Of a DNA stretch of 64,000 bases, positions 1 through 8,389 are shown one piece after another; positions within the stretch are counted from its first letter, which is position 1; the number at the start of each line of letters is the position of its first letter. The position numbers were made by a program, and so were the translations under genes. The notes under the pieces are model-generated. The model saw only the letters and a program-made list of their open reading frames with translations. It did not search any database and had not been told where the DNA came from. The DNA comes from Ensifer sesbaniae (GTDB lineage: Bacteria > Pseudomonadota > Alphaproteobacteria > Rhizobiales > Rhizobiaceae), in assembly GCF_013283665.1 (NCBI RefSeq), contig NZ_JABEKU010000002.1:308863-372862 (forward strand), written 5' to 3'.

Positions 1-2
1 TG

Positions 3-311
3 GCCGAAATCTCCGGCTACACCAACGATCTCGGCGAGCCCCGCCGCCTCACGCTCCAACATTCCGTCACCGACCTCTTCCCGGGCGGCGACGTGTCGAA
101 GGCCAGCTTTTGGTCGGGCCTTCGCCCGATGACGCCGGACGGTACGCCCGTCATCGGTGCGACGAAGGTCGCGGGTCTCTATCTCAACACCGGTCACGGT
201 ACGCTCGGCTGGACGATGAGCTCCGGTTCGGCCCGGGTGATCGCCGATCTCGTCAGTGGTCGCAAGCCCGAGATCGACGCAACCGATCTCGCAATCGCCC
301 GCTACGCTTAA
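3..311 (+). CDS. dadA: D-amino acid dehydrogenase, C-terminal fragment (cut by window edge)
   Basis: The frame is open from the left edge and stops at 309-311, so only about the last 102 residues are present. The segment has the C-terminal signature of the FAD-dependent DadA family: [17 protein letters not shown] and [13 protein letters not shown], followed by a helix ending in IADLVSG. DadA oxidises D-amino acids, especially D-alanine, to 2-oxo acids at the inner membrane and passes electrons to the respiratory chain. A ridA gene follows after 35 bases, which fits because RidA clears reactive imine intermediates released by such enzymes. The start and FAD-binding N terminus lie outside the window. 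Confidence 0.9.
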   Translation, partial: AEISGYTNDLGEPRRLTLQHSVTDLFPGGDVSKASFWSGLRPMTPDGTPVIGATKVAGLYLNTGHGTLGWTMSSGSARVIADLVSGRKPEIDATDLAIARYA

Positions 312-346
312 GCGGCGCCGTTCAACCACTTTCGAGGAACCAGATC

Positions 347-724
347 ATGATCCAGGAAATCCACACGAACAACGCTCCGGGCGCCGTCGGCCCCTTCTCG
401 CAGGCGATCAAGGTTGGCAACCTGCTGTTCGTTTCCGGCCAACTGCCGATCGATCCGGCGACAGGAGAATTCAACTCCGACGACGCGATCGCGCAGGCCG
501 AACAATGCCTCAGGAACCTTGCAGCAATTGCGGCCGCCGCTGGCACGAGCCTCGCCAACACCGCCAAGACGACGGTCCTTCTGACCGATCTCCGCCATTT
601 CGCCGAAATCAACAAGGTCTACGCCGGCTTCTTCTCCAAGCCGTACCCCGCACGGGCCTGCTACGAAGTCAGCGCGCTTCCTAAGGGTGCAAAGGTCGAG
701 ATCGAGGCGGTCATCGCGCTTTAA
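347..724 (+). CDS. ridA: RidA family enamine/imine deaminase
   Basis: 125 residues, the usual RidA (YjgF/YER057c/UK114) length. It has the family pattern: APGAVGPFSQAIK near the start, LLFVSGQLPIDP, and RACYEVSALPKGAKVEIEA at the end, including the arginine that holds the substrate carboxylate. RidA hydrolyses 2-aminoacrylate and related imines to keto acids and ammonia in the cytoplasm. The ATG at 347 is chosen because it follows a purine-rich site (cgaggaac) and starts the conserved domain directly. It is probably co-transcribed with the dadA fragment upstream, giving a small D-amino acid oxidation and imine detoxification unit. Confidence 0.93.
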   Translation: MIQEIHTNNAPGAVGPFSQAIKVGNLLFVSGQLPIDPATGEFNSDDAIAQAEQCLRNLAAIAAAAGTSLANTAKTTVLLTDLRHFAEINKVYAGFFSKPYPARACYEVSALPKGAKVEIEAVIAL

Positions 725-820
725 GCATCTCGAGCAAAAGAGGCAGTCAAACAAATAGGCGGCCAACACCGTCCAACCTCTCCGAGCAGTGCGCGAGCGA
801 TGCCGCGCCACCAGCGATCA

Positions 821-1516
821 TCATCCGTAGCGCCGTTGACCGAGCCATTCACGGATGGAGGCGCCGAGCCGCTGCGGCGCCTCCATGGGGACCATGTGCG
901 CTGTATTCTCGATAATTTCGAAACTTGAACCGACGATGCCTTGGTGAAGCTCGAGCGCCTCGGTTCGTGACCTCAATCGGTCCTGCTCTCCCGCGATGAC
1001 GAGACTTGGACACCGGATCGCCTTCAGATTATCCCGTTCGTCTCGTCGATCGATGAGCGATTGTCTGCGAAAGACGTCGCCGCCCAATCGCTGCCCTGCG
1101 GCTAGGATGCGCGCAATGATGTCCGTGCGTTCTGCATTAGCGGGATGCAGTGACGACGCCACGGCCGCCCTGCTCAGCCCCCTGAAGACGGCACCGCCTG
1201 ACTGTCCAGCGATTGCGGCCTTCCGCTGAAGCTCAACGTTGCTATCGCCGCGTGCGGAGGTGGCGATAAGGACGAGGGCGGTGACCCGATCGCCAGCCTG
1301 CCGGACGATTTCGCGAGCGACGTATCCTCCCATAGAAAAGCCCACGAGCACGAACTCCGACGGTGCTTCCGAGAGAGCCCGGCGGGCCATCGCCGCTATC
1401 GAGCCGTCCTGCGAAAGATCGGCACACGTCGCCGGGCCATATGCGGCCAACGCGGGGACCACGTCGCGCCAGAGATCGGCATCGAGCATGAAACCCGGAA
1501 CCAGAAGCATTGCCAT
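821..1516 (-). CDS. Alpha/beta hydrolase
   Basis: 231 residues of the alpha/beta hydrolase fold. The nucleophile elbow is GFSMGG (serine nucleophile), the oxyanion region is LLVPGFMLD at the N terminus, the acid is likely in the VIAGEQDRL strand, and the catalytic histidine is in NTAHMVPMEAPQ near the C terminus. All three members of the triad are therefore present and the gene looks intact. No signal peptide is seen, so it should be cytoplasmic. The ATG at 1516 has AGGTGG six bases upstream. It converges with ridA and stands apart from the PAP2 genes, so the context gives no substrate. An esterase or C-C hydrolase activity is possible. Confidence 0.85.
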   Translation of the reverse strand: MAMLLVPGFMLDADLWRDVVPALAAYGPATCADLSQDGSIAAMARRALSEAPSEFVLVGFSMGGYVAREIVRQAGDRVTALVLIATSARGDSNVELQRKAAIAGQSGGAVFRGLSRAAVASSLHPANAERTDIIARILAAGQRLGGDVFRRQSLIDRRDERDNLKAIRCPSLVIAGEQDRLRSRTEALELHQGIVGSSFEIIENTAHMVPMEAPQRLGASIREWLGQRRYG

Positions 1517-1766
1517 GTTTCGCCACCTCGTCGTGCACGTCGACGATATCGGAAGAAGGAAGGCAAGTCGTCAAGCCACGCACTGCCACCGGAGCGCGAA
1601 GACGGGAATGTCTTTATCATTCGGGCCGAAGCGCCATGCTTGAACAGCGGAGATGTCGCGCGCTGGAGACGAATGGATAAACAAACTCCATATGGATGTC
1701 TGCAAGGCTCAACTTCGAGCGACTCAACTCCAGTTCATCAAGCCTGTTGTAATCCTTCTCAAACCC

Positions 1767-2840
1767 TCACGACAGTGGAGGTTTCGCAGCCCGGGCCAGC
1801 GGTTCGGGCGCAGCTAATGCGACTTGCGGTATCAGCGTTCTGGATTGGAATCGCGAGGCAATCCCGAACCAGATCATTAGTGTTGCCGCATAGGAGACGT
1901 AGGCATCCACGGCATAGTGCCAGCCCAGATGTATCGACCCCAAAAATATTAGAACAAAATGGACCTTGAGCGCCCATTGTATGACGGAGTGAAAGCCTCT
2001 TGAGGCCAGGACCATCAAGAGCGCCGTGGCGTTGTGAAGGCTAGGCATGGCAGAAATACCCATCTCGGTGCCTGAACCTGCGTACCCCAGCCAGAGCATG
2101 TCCTGGACATCAAGAGCAAATATCGGTGCGTTTTGGTCAGCAGCATTGAGATAGGACATCAGATCGGCATACGGATTTTCCCCAAGCCCGAGGTTGCCGA
2201 AAAAACACGGACCGGCGGATGCGAACGCGGTCGCCAGGACGCTACCGAGAAAGATCCACAGCAACACAAAAGTGACGAGAAACTGAGTGCGTTGAGGTCG
2301 CCCGCTGAATGCAAGGGCCATCCAAAAGGTCCACATCACCATGAACCAGATACTGTAGTTCATGCTGAGCAGGAACGTCACCGGCCAATAGCCCAGAATC
2401 GGCTGAAGCCACTGCCAGGGGAGCCAACCAAAGTGAAGTGTTCGATCAAGATCGCTCAGCGCCTCGTCCCAGGAGAACGCAGGCAAGCGAGCTTTCCACG
2501 GCCAGAATACGCTTATAAGAATCACGTGTGCGAGGGCGACAGGAAGATAGGACGTAGCCGTTGCGAATGATACGCCGCGGATGTCGCGGATGGTCGCGGT
2601 AATCGGCCGGTCCACGCGATTGACCAGAACATGGTAGGCCCCCCTCACGCCTGCAGCGAATAGGGCAGTTATCGAGACCAGGCCCATCAAGGAAGCGAAG
2701 AAATACCCGATCCAGGTGCTAGGCGCCATTTCAAGAACGACGAATGCTAGAAGTAAATAAGCAATCGACAAAAATACGACCGCAGCATCTCGGCGTGCAC
2801 CTGCAATCAACGCGCTGACAAATGCCTGAGGACTAAACAT
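1767..2840 (-). CDS. PAP2-superfamily membrane phosphatase/transferase (copy 2)
   Basis: 357 residues with about six to eight hydrophobic segments. The PAP2/inositol-phosphorylceramide-synthase-like signature is present: SAMPSLHNATALL holds the phosphatase motif with its histidine, and GSIHLGWHYAVDAYVSY holds the second catalytic histidine and aspartate. This family acts on phospho-lipids or polyprenyl phosphates in the membrane, by dephosphorylation or phospho-head-group exchange. The gene starts two bases after the stop of a paralogue of exactly the same length, with GAGGGA before the ATG. The two are certainly co-transcribed and result from tandem duplication. The substrate cannot be read from the sequence. 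Confidence 0.8.
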   Translation of the reverse strand: MFSPQAFVSALIAGARRDAAVVFLSIAYLLLAFVVLEMAPSTWIGYFFASLMGLVSITALFAAGVRGAYHVLVNRVDRPITATIRDIRGVSFATATSYLPVALAHVILISVFWPWKARLPAFSWDEALSDLDRTLHFGWLPWQWLQPILGYWPVTFLLSMNYSIWFMVMWTFWMALAFSGRPQRTQFLVTFVLLWIFLGSVLATAFASAGPCFFGNLGLGENPYADLMSYLNAADQNAPIFALDVQDMLWLGYAGSGTEMGISAMPSLHNATALLMVLASRGFHSVIQWALKVHFVLIFLGSIHLGWHYAVDAYVSYAATLMIWFGIASRFQSRTLIPQVALAAPEPLARAAKPPLS

Positions 2841-2842
2841 AG

Positions 2843-3916
2843 TCAGATCCCTCTGACTTCAGCCGGCTCGAGCCGTCGGGACAGAGACCAGTCAGTCAAA
2901 TATGCAGACGCTTTCCAAAACAGGAGCGCTATGACGCCCCCAATGATCCCGTCGGTCGCGTAGTGCCAGCCGAGCTGGATCGAGCCGATGTAGATCGTGA
3001 CGGCATAGGCCAAACCAATCTTGCGACACACGCCACCTCGCTGCCAGGCCACACATGCGATGATCACAGCAACCGCGACGTGAAGGCTGGGCATTGCTGA
3101 AATACCGGAGATCGCTCCGGTATCGCGCATGTAGGACTCCCAAAGAATATCTTGCGCGATCAGCGCCCACACCATCCCGGTTTCGGCGTCGACGTTCCTG
3201 AGCAGCGCCATCAAGGGCGCGTATGTGTCGTCACCGTAAAGAAGTTCCACAAAGCAAGGCCCGGACGACGATAGCAGGAGTGCCAAGATGTTACCGCCTA
3301 CGAACCAGGTCAGCAGGGTCGTCAAGATGTACCGCAACCGCAACTCATGATTACCGATCCACGGAACCACGATCATCGATAAGGTAAAAATTACCATCCA
3401 AAGATTGTAGACAAAATTCAAGGCAATAAGAGCATATGCATTCCCGAACACCGTGCTGGTCAGGACATACGGATCCACGCCACCGAACAACGCCCGATCC
3501 AGCCGGATCAGGCCCTCATCCCACGAGAATGGAACGATTGCCGGAATCGTCGACTTGATGGTGCTAAACACAACGATCATCGCGAAAAAGATAGCAGTTG
3601 AATGCGTTGCGTGCGCCAGCCTGTCGTTCCCGAGCAAAACTTTTTCCATGTGCGCTTTCAGCGCCGCCGTTGGGTGCTCTTCCCTTCTTGCGATCATTTT
3701 GAGCACTGTCCACAGCATGTAAAGCGAAGCCATGCCTGTAATCGCCGAAAAGGACCAGTCCGCGTAGAGCGATGCTGTTTGATAGTGCGGCTCAACACCA
3801 AGATACCAGACCAGGCTCGCCATAGCCGCAGCGTGTGCCAATAGGATCACATAGGCCAGCCGATAGTCAGCGGCAGTCCTGCTGAACGAGGAAAGAAGCA
3901 TCGTCATTGAGCACAA
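2843..3916 (-). CDS. PAP2-superfamily membrane phosphatase/transferase (copy 1)
   Basis: 357 residues, multi-spanning, paralogous to the downstream gene. Shared landmarks are VPFSWDEGLIRLDRALFGG (matching SWDEALSDLDRTLHFG in copy 2), SSSGPCFVELLYGDDTYAPL (SAGPCFFGNLGLGENPYADL in copy 2), ISAMPSLHVAVAV and IQLGWHYATDGIIGG. The histidines of both PAP2 motifs are conserved. It is the first gene of the pair. The role could be remodelling of membrane lipids or undecaprenyl-linked carriers, which is inference from the family. The 157 bases upstream hold no obvious gene. Confidence 0.8.
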   Translation of the reverse strand: MCSMTMLLSSFSRTAADYRLAYVILLAHAAAMASLVWYLGVEPHYQTASLYADWSFSAITGMASLYMLWTVLKMIARREEHPTAALKAHMEKVLLGNDRLAHATHSTAIFFAMIVVFSTIKSTIPAIVPFSWDEGLIRLDRALFGGVDPYVLTSTVFGNAYALIALNFVYNLWMVIFTLSMIVVPWIGNHELRLRYILTTLLTWFVGGNILALLLSSSGPCFVELLYGDDTYAPLMALLRNVDAETGMVWALIAQDILWESYMRDTGAISGISAMPSLHVAVAVIIACVAWQRGGVCRKIGLAYAVTIYIGSIQLGWHYATDGIIGGVIALLFWKASAYLTDWSLSRRLEPAEVRGI

Positions 3917-4073
3917 CCGTTACGGATTCTCCCCACCACCATTCAATCGCAATTTCTAATTTAGTCAATCGCCGATTGCTGTAATAGAGGCTCAGAACCT
4001 TCCAACGACGCTTCGGCGAGCGGAAGCCCTGGCGCCGCAGAGCGCTCTCCATGTCTAGACGATCTTGCGAACT

Positions 4074-4526
4074 TCAGTCGCACTCGAGTCTCGACTGATC
4101 CATCCGCATTTGCCGCAGCATGTTTCGCCCGGCGATGAGCATTTCAAACAGGAATGCCATAAGCGAACCAATGAGCGAGACGATCGCACAGCCAAAGAAC
4201 CAGAACAGATTTTCTTCGCGGAACCCGAATTCTAGGGCACCTGCAAGCAGGTTAAGGATTGCACAGCCGGTGCAGATCGCGGCCAAGGTTCCCAAGGCGA
4301 CCGCGATCTCAAGAGCAAGCGTTCGCCGGCGCAGGTAGTCAAGTTGTATGCGCCGTGCTTCACCCTCCCCGTCTTTCTCCCCCACCTCGTTAACCCGATC
4401 CGAGACCCTGCCGAGACGAGTCGCATAGACACTGACAAATCCGGCCGTGCCGGCAAGAAGAAAAACCGGCGCCAGAGACGTCTGGATGATCGAGGCAAAA
4501 CCGTTGATGATTGATGGTGAGTCCAT
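4074..4526 (-). CDS. DUF2721-type small membrane protein
   Basis: 150 residues with three hydrophobic segments: near residues 10-30 (IIQTSLAPVFLLAGTAGF), after the RRRTLALEIAVALGTLAAI stretch, and near residue 110-130 (FWFFGCAIVSLIGSLMAF). Between the first two lies a charged cytoplasmic-looking loop beginning YATRLGRVSDRVNEV, the layout seen in DUF2721 proteins. No enzymatic motif is visible and the function of the family is unknown. The ATG at 4526 has a weak ribosome binding site, so the start could differ slightly. It is not closely linked to either neighbour. Confidence 0.7.
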   Translation of the reverse strand: MDSPSIINGFASIIQTSLAPVFLLAGTAGFVSVYATRLGRVSDRVNEVGEKDGEGEARRIQLDYLRRRTLALEIAVALGTLAAICTGCAILNLLAGALEFGFREENLFWFFGCAIVSLIGSLMAFLFEMLIAGRNMLRQMRMDQSRLECD

Positions 4527-4756
4527 GTGTGCTCTTAATAGGTCTTGCGTAAATATCCCGACTGAAGTCGCGGGAGAGACTTAATCAACCTACAGCAGCT
4601 ATAAAAATAGACAATTTTCCGGCCGGCAGATCAGATGACGCACCGAAGCCCCTTGCCGAGAACCGCCTGCTTGATTGGGCCAAGCAAGATCCTCAATGCA
4701 GAATGGGAAGTCCGCGAACTCTCTTTAAAGAAGGACCATCCTGGAGGTTCGCCACT

Positions 4757-5269
4757 TCACTTGGCGTAATGACGAGCGAAGCGAATGCTCTTGATGATCG
4801 CCACATGAGTACTGACGCATGCCAGCAATATCAGGACGAATAGGGCGAGCGCCGCAGATGGACCATCGACAAGCGACCAAACCACCGGCGGAAGTTGAGC
4901 AAACGAAATACTGGCGAGGCCCGCGCTGTTTTGTGAGATCTGGTGCAGCGCGAATCCCGAGGTTATGAGCGCAACGTGCGCATGAACGAAGCGCAGCCGC
5001 AGGTATCGTTCTGGCCGAACCGCCAGATAACCGCCAGCCGCGGCGGCGACAAACAGCACCACGGTCGCGCCCCAGAAGACTATATCGGAAGCAGTCACGA
5101 GCGCGAGTATGAGCATGCGCGTCATTGGCAGCATAGCTGTGTACACAGCCCACGCGAATGGGCTGGACGGAGTGCTGCATAGTAGCGCGACACTGAGAAG
5201 GGAGACGGCGGCCGCCATGTAGGCTCCGCAGGGCCCAAGGCGAATGACGGTCAAAACTAAGGCGCGCAT
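4757..5269 (-). CDS. Small integral membrane protein of unknown function
   Basis: 170 residues with about four transmembrane stretches (starting near VIRLGPCGAYMAAAVSLLSV, TMLPMTRMLILALV, FWGATVVLFVAAAAGGY and SAALALFVLILLACVSTHV). The start at 5269 has AGGAATAG seven bases upstream. I do not recognise a family. It has no conserved catalytic pattern visible and lies alone between the DUF2721 gene and the tadD-like lipoprotein. The coding character is supported by a continuous hydrophobic periodicity and a normal start site. Confidence 0.6.
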   Translation of the reverse strand: MRALVLTVIRLGPCGAYMAAAVSLLSVALLCSTPSSPFAWAVYTAMLPMTRMLILALVTASDIVFWGATVVLFVAAAAGGYLAVRPERYLRLRFVHAHVALITSGFALHQISQNSAGLASISFAQLPPVVWSLVDGPSAALALFVLILLACVSTHVAIIKSIRFARHYAK

Positions 5270-5596
5270 GATCTATTCCTTCAGCCCCGGCCCCATCTGG
5301 GCGTATCAGACGACAATATAAGATGATGCTTAATCGAGGCTTACGCGATTCGCCGACCGAATCGGAACATCGTGCTGCTCGACGGGCCCTTCCTCGCCGG
5401 TGTCTCTCAGTTCCACCGCTTGAATATCTTGGCGGCAAGGCGGATTTTCGGGGGGCCGATGCCGCCAGCCGGCTGGCATGTGTCTCTTTATTGCGACTCC
5501 CAAATTCAATTCTATCTTTATTAGTTATTTTTCTGGAAGATTTCCGGTGAGCTCATTTCTAGGCGAGGTTAGGATGCCCGCAATTGGGGGAATGTA
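5270..5596. other. Intergenic region, AT-rich toward the tadD-like gene
   Basis: 327 bases between two divergent genes. I see no coding segment. The stretch 5500-5540 is clearly more AT-rich than its surroundings and probably carries the promoter of the plus-strand lipoprotein gene. I could not pick a convincing -35/-10 pair or a CtrA-type site. Confidence 0.4.
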
Positions 5597-6115
5597 ATGG
5601 AAATGTCTCGGAGCCAAATAGGCCGCGTTACGCTGCTCGCAGGGGTGCTGTTGCTGGCAGGGTGCCAAACGGATGCACTCGACGATGTCGCCGCCTACGG
5701 CGATAGCGCGAAAACTCTCAACGATGATTCGGCGGTTGCCTTCTACAAGGACGACGAGCTGGTGACTACGGGCAAGCTCCAGTTCCAGGAGAAGAACTAC
5801 GGAAAGTCCTACGCGATCTACAAGCGGGCGGTCGAGGTCTTTCCGCGAGACCCTGCCGCATGGCTGGGCTTTGCGGCCTCGTCCGACATGATCGGCCGGT
5901 TTGATACTTCCGATCGCGCCTATGCGCAGCTGTCCAAGATGATCGGCGGCACAGCCGTCTACTATAACAATATCGGCTATTCCCATCTGCTGCGCGGTGA
6001 CCTGCCCGGGGCTCGAACCTACTTCCTGAAAGCATATGAGATCGACCCATCGAATGAGACGACGGCGAGGAATCTCGAATTGATGAAGAACAGCGTCAAA
6101 TACGCACAGCGGTAA
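5597..6115 (+). CDS. tadD: TPR lipoprotein, TadD-like pilus assembly protein
   Basis: 172 residues. A lipoprotein signal peptide ends in LLLAGC with the lipidated cysteine at residue 23. The rest is made of tetratricopeptide-like helices: KNYGKSYAIYKRAVEVFPRD, DTSDRAYAQLSKM, VYYNNIGYSHLLRGDLPGAR and FLKAYEIDPSNETTARN. TadD proteins are outer-membrane-associated lipoproteins that help assemble the Tad secretin. The start at 5597 follows GGGGGAATGTA; an ATG six bases later is also possible. It lies just outside the minus-strand tad cluster on the opposite strand, so it has its own promoter. Confidence 0.75.
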   Translation: MEMSRSQIGRVTLLAGVLLLAGCQTDALDDVAAYGDSAKTLNDDSAVAFYKDDELVTTGKLQFQEKNYGKSYAIYKRAVEVFPRDPAAWLGFAASSDMIGRFDTSDRAYAQLSKMIGGTAVYYNNIGYSHLLRGDLPGARTYFLKAYEIDPSNETTARNLELMKNSVKYAQR

Positions 6116-6302
6116 CTGGCTGTCGCCACTTGCTCAGACCCGTCAGTGCCCGCCTGGGAGCGAGCGCACTTACGTGAGATTCTACTGAGAACGTGCTGGC
6201 AATTCTTCTGCGTGTGAAGGTTGTCGAGCGTCGAGACAACCATTACTTCTCGATGGCTCACCGAATTAGTTACAAGTGAGACCCCGCATTAAGGGGCGCA
6301 AG

Positions 6303-6881
6303 CTAGCGCACCTTTCTTAGAACGAGCTTGCCATCCGCCGAGACCGTTCGCTCGTAGCGCGGCAAGTTGGCGATGGAGCCGCCCTGGGGATCGGCTGCGG
6401 CTAGGACATCGTCAACAGCGGATTGCGGAGCGGAAACCGAATAGGATGACGGTGATAGGCGCTGGGGCACTTCTTTCCCGGGCGCGCTGATGATCATGCT
6501 TCCGCCGGATGCGAACATGCTCGGGGTCACACGGCTATCGAGGTCGGCGACATCCTTCTGCAACTCTTCAACGGATTTGCGAACGGCCGCCATATCATCG
6601 GCCTTGGCCCCACTGGCGATGTTCACGGCTTGTCTGCTAATTTGCTGCTTCAGGCCGTCGATCGAGCGTTTGAGAGCAGAAAGGGTTTCTCGGCTTTCGC
6701 GCACGTCCGCGGCATTCTTTGCGGTATAAAGCAAGATGCCGGCGTTGAGCGGCAGCAACATCAGGCCCAGTGCGATGATCGGCATGCTTCTAGAACGGCT
6801 TGGCTCCTTCGCACCGTGCTCCCTGCGCCGCAACTCGGCGTCAGGCTCGATTTCGACATCGACATTCGAAATATGCGTCAT
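6303..6881 (-). CDS. Single-pass coiled-coil protein at the end of the tad cluster
   Basis: 192 residues, family not recognised. A charged cytoplasmic N terminus (about 30 residues) precedes one transmembrane segment (PIIALGLMLLPLNAGILLY). A long helix with heptad-like pattern follows from about residue 58 to 118 (RESRETLSALKRSIDGL, RKSVEELQKDVADL), and the C-terminal tail ends in ERTVSADGKLVLRKVR. The ATG has GGAG at a good distance. It follows the AAA+ ATPase by 187 bases in the same direction, so it may have its own promoter. Its position suggests a structural or tethering role in the pilus machine, but this is only context. Confidence 0.65.
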   Translation of the reverse strand: MTHISNVDVEIEPDAELRRREHGAKEPSRSRSMPIIALGLMLLPLNAGILLYTAKNAADVRESRETLSALKRSIDGLKQQISRQAVNIASGAKADDMAAVRKSVEELQKDVADLDSRVTPSMFASGGSMIISAPGKEVPQRLSPSSYSVSAPQSAVDDVLAAADPQGGSIANLPRYERTVSADGKLVLRKVR

Positions 6882-7068
6882 CGATTTTCTCCGTCAGCAA
6901 TCTGGGCCGCGGCCCTGACTTTACCTATCCCCTAGACCGCACGTGGTGGCGCTGGACCGCACTCGCTTTAGATGCCTTGCACATTTCCGCCGATGGCCGG
7001 CCTGCACGAATATTTCACACATTCCTTAAAAAGGCGGCGCCCTGCCGATAGCGACTCAGTCTCCCGCC

Positions 7069-8373
7069 TCAATCCAAAGTGAACACCCCTCCCCAAGCCC
7101 GTTCAAGCATCTCCAGCGACGCGACCTTGGGCAGGTCGTTAAACTCGCAATAGGAGGAGATAAAATCTAGGAGGTATTTAGGATGGTAACAGGACGCCAG
7201 CGTATCCCCTCGGTAATTCCGTTCATAGAAAACGTGCAAATCATCGCGCGCCAAATCTACCGCGACCGCGCGGGCATAGGACTCGAAGATGCGAATATAT
7301 TCATCCCGCGATGGGTTATTCACATATATCTTATATTTGAGGCGTCGCAGGCCGGCTTCGTCGGAAAGCTCCCGGGGTGGAATGTTGGTCGAAAAGACGA
7401 CGAGCTCGTCGAAGGGAACCTTGAACTTCTTGCCGGTATGCAATGTCAGAAAGTCGTAGCCACGCTCGAGCGGCACGATCCAGCGGTTGATGAGCGCTTG
7501 CGGCCGGTCCTGCTGACGCCCGAAATCATCGATGATGAAGACCCCACCCGAGGCCTTCAGGTGCACCGGCGCTTCGTAGACGTTGGATCCCGGGTTGTGG
7601 GTCAGGTCAAGCAACTCGAGCGTGAGTTCGCCACCGGTCTTGATGACCGGCCGCCGGCATTCCACCCACCGCTGATCGGCCTTCGGATGCGGTCTGACCG
7701 TCGGCTCCCGCACGGCCTGATGCGTCGCCTCGTCATAGAAACTGATGACGTAGCCACCGACCTCGATAGCGTAGGGCACCCAGATCGTCTGGATGAAAAG
7801 CTCGGAGGTCCGCTCCGCAATGCTAGTCTTGCCGTTGCCCGGCGGACCGTAGAAAAGGATGGAACGGCCCGAATTGACCGCCGGTCCCAGCTTCTCGACC
7901 AATGTCGGCGACAACACCAACCCGTCCAGGCTTCGGACAAGCCGCTCGGAAGTGACACGTTCGTGATGGATCGACTGTACGCCGATCTGGCGGCAGAAGG
8001 CGTCGAGGGACACGGGAGCCGGACCGACATACTCCGACTGCCGCTGGGCCGCCTGCGCATATTCCAAGCCCTTTGCCGAAAGGGCATAGCGGATGTCGGA
8101 CTTGACGTCGTCCCCTGCCAATCCCCGCGCTTCGAGATAGGACAGCTTCACCAATTCCTTGATGAGAAGGTTCGTCAGCACCTTCGAAAGCTTCATTCGG
8201 TCGGAAAGATGCGAAGCGGTAACCGTGTCCTGCTCGGTTGCGCATTTCGCGGCAAGCCGCAACAGGAAGGACAGTTCCAGTCCGGTCTCTTCGATGCTCA
8301 ACGGCACCACCGGCATTCGTGGATCGAGCGCGAGTGCAAAGTCGTCACGATCCTGGCTGGGCGAATATTGCAT
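7069..8373 (-). CDS. AAA+ ATPase with N-terminal winged-helix-like domain, tad-linked
   Basis: 434 residues. Residues 30-110 form a helical segment that reads like a winged-helix domain (VTASHLSDRMKLSKVLTNLL). The ATPase core has Walker A GPPGNGKT at 176-183, Walker B GVFIIDDF near 285 and a sensor-like VVFSTN about 50 residues later. No signal peptide or membrane segment is seen. The closest general resemblance is to MoxR/ATP-dependent remodelling ATPases. It lies 16 bases after tadC, so it belongs to the tad transcript, yet it is not one of the classical tad genes; the secretion ATPase is CpaF. It may remodel or regulate a pilus component. That role is inference. Confidence 0.8.
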   Translation of the reverse strand: MQYSPSQDRDDFALALDPRMPVVPLSIEETGLELSFLLRLAAKCATEQDTVTASHLSDRMKLSKVLTNLLIKELVKLSYLEARGLAGDDVKSDIRYALSAKGLEYAQAAQRQSEYVGPAPVSLDAFCRQIGVQSIHHERVTSERLVRSLDGLVLSPTLVEKLGPAVNSGRSILFYGPPGNGKTSIAERTSELFIQTIWVPYAIEVGGYVISFYDEATHQAVREPTVRPHPKADQRWVECRRPVIKTGGELTLELLDLTHNPGSNVYEAPVHLKASGGVFIIDDFGRQQDRPQALINRWIVPLERGYDFLTLHTGKKFKVPFDELVVFSTNIPPRELSDEAGLRRLKYKIYVNNPSRDEYIRIFESYARAVAVDLARDDLHVFYERNYRGDTLASCYHPKYLLDFISSYCEFNDLPKVASLEMLERAWGGVFTLD

Positions 8374-8389
8374 GGAGTCTCACTCCTAC

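Noticed and set aside
3867-4052. 61-codon minus-strand frame between the PAP2 pair and the DUF2721 gene
   Set aside because: Overlaps the PAP2 start, basic and Trp-rich without a family resemblance; could not be supported.
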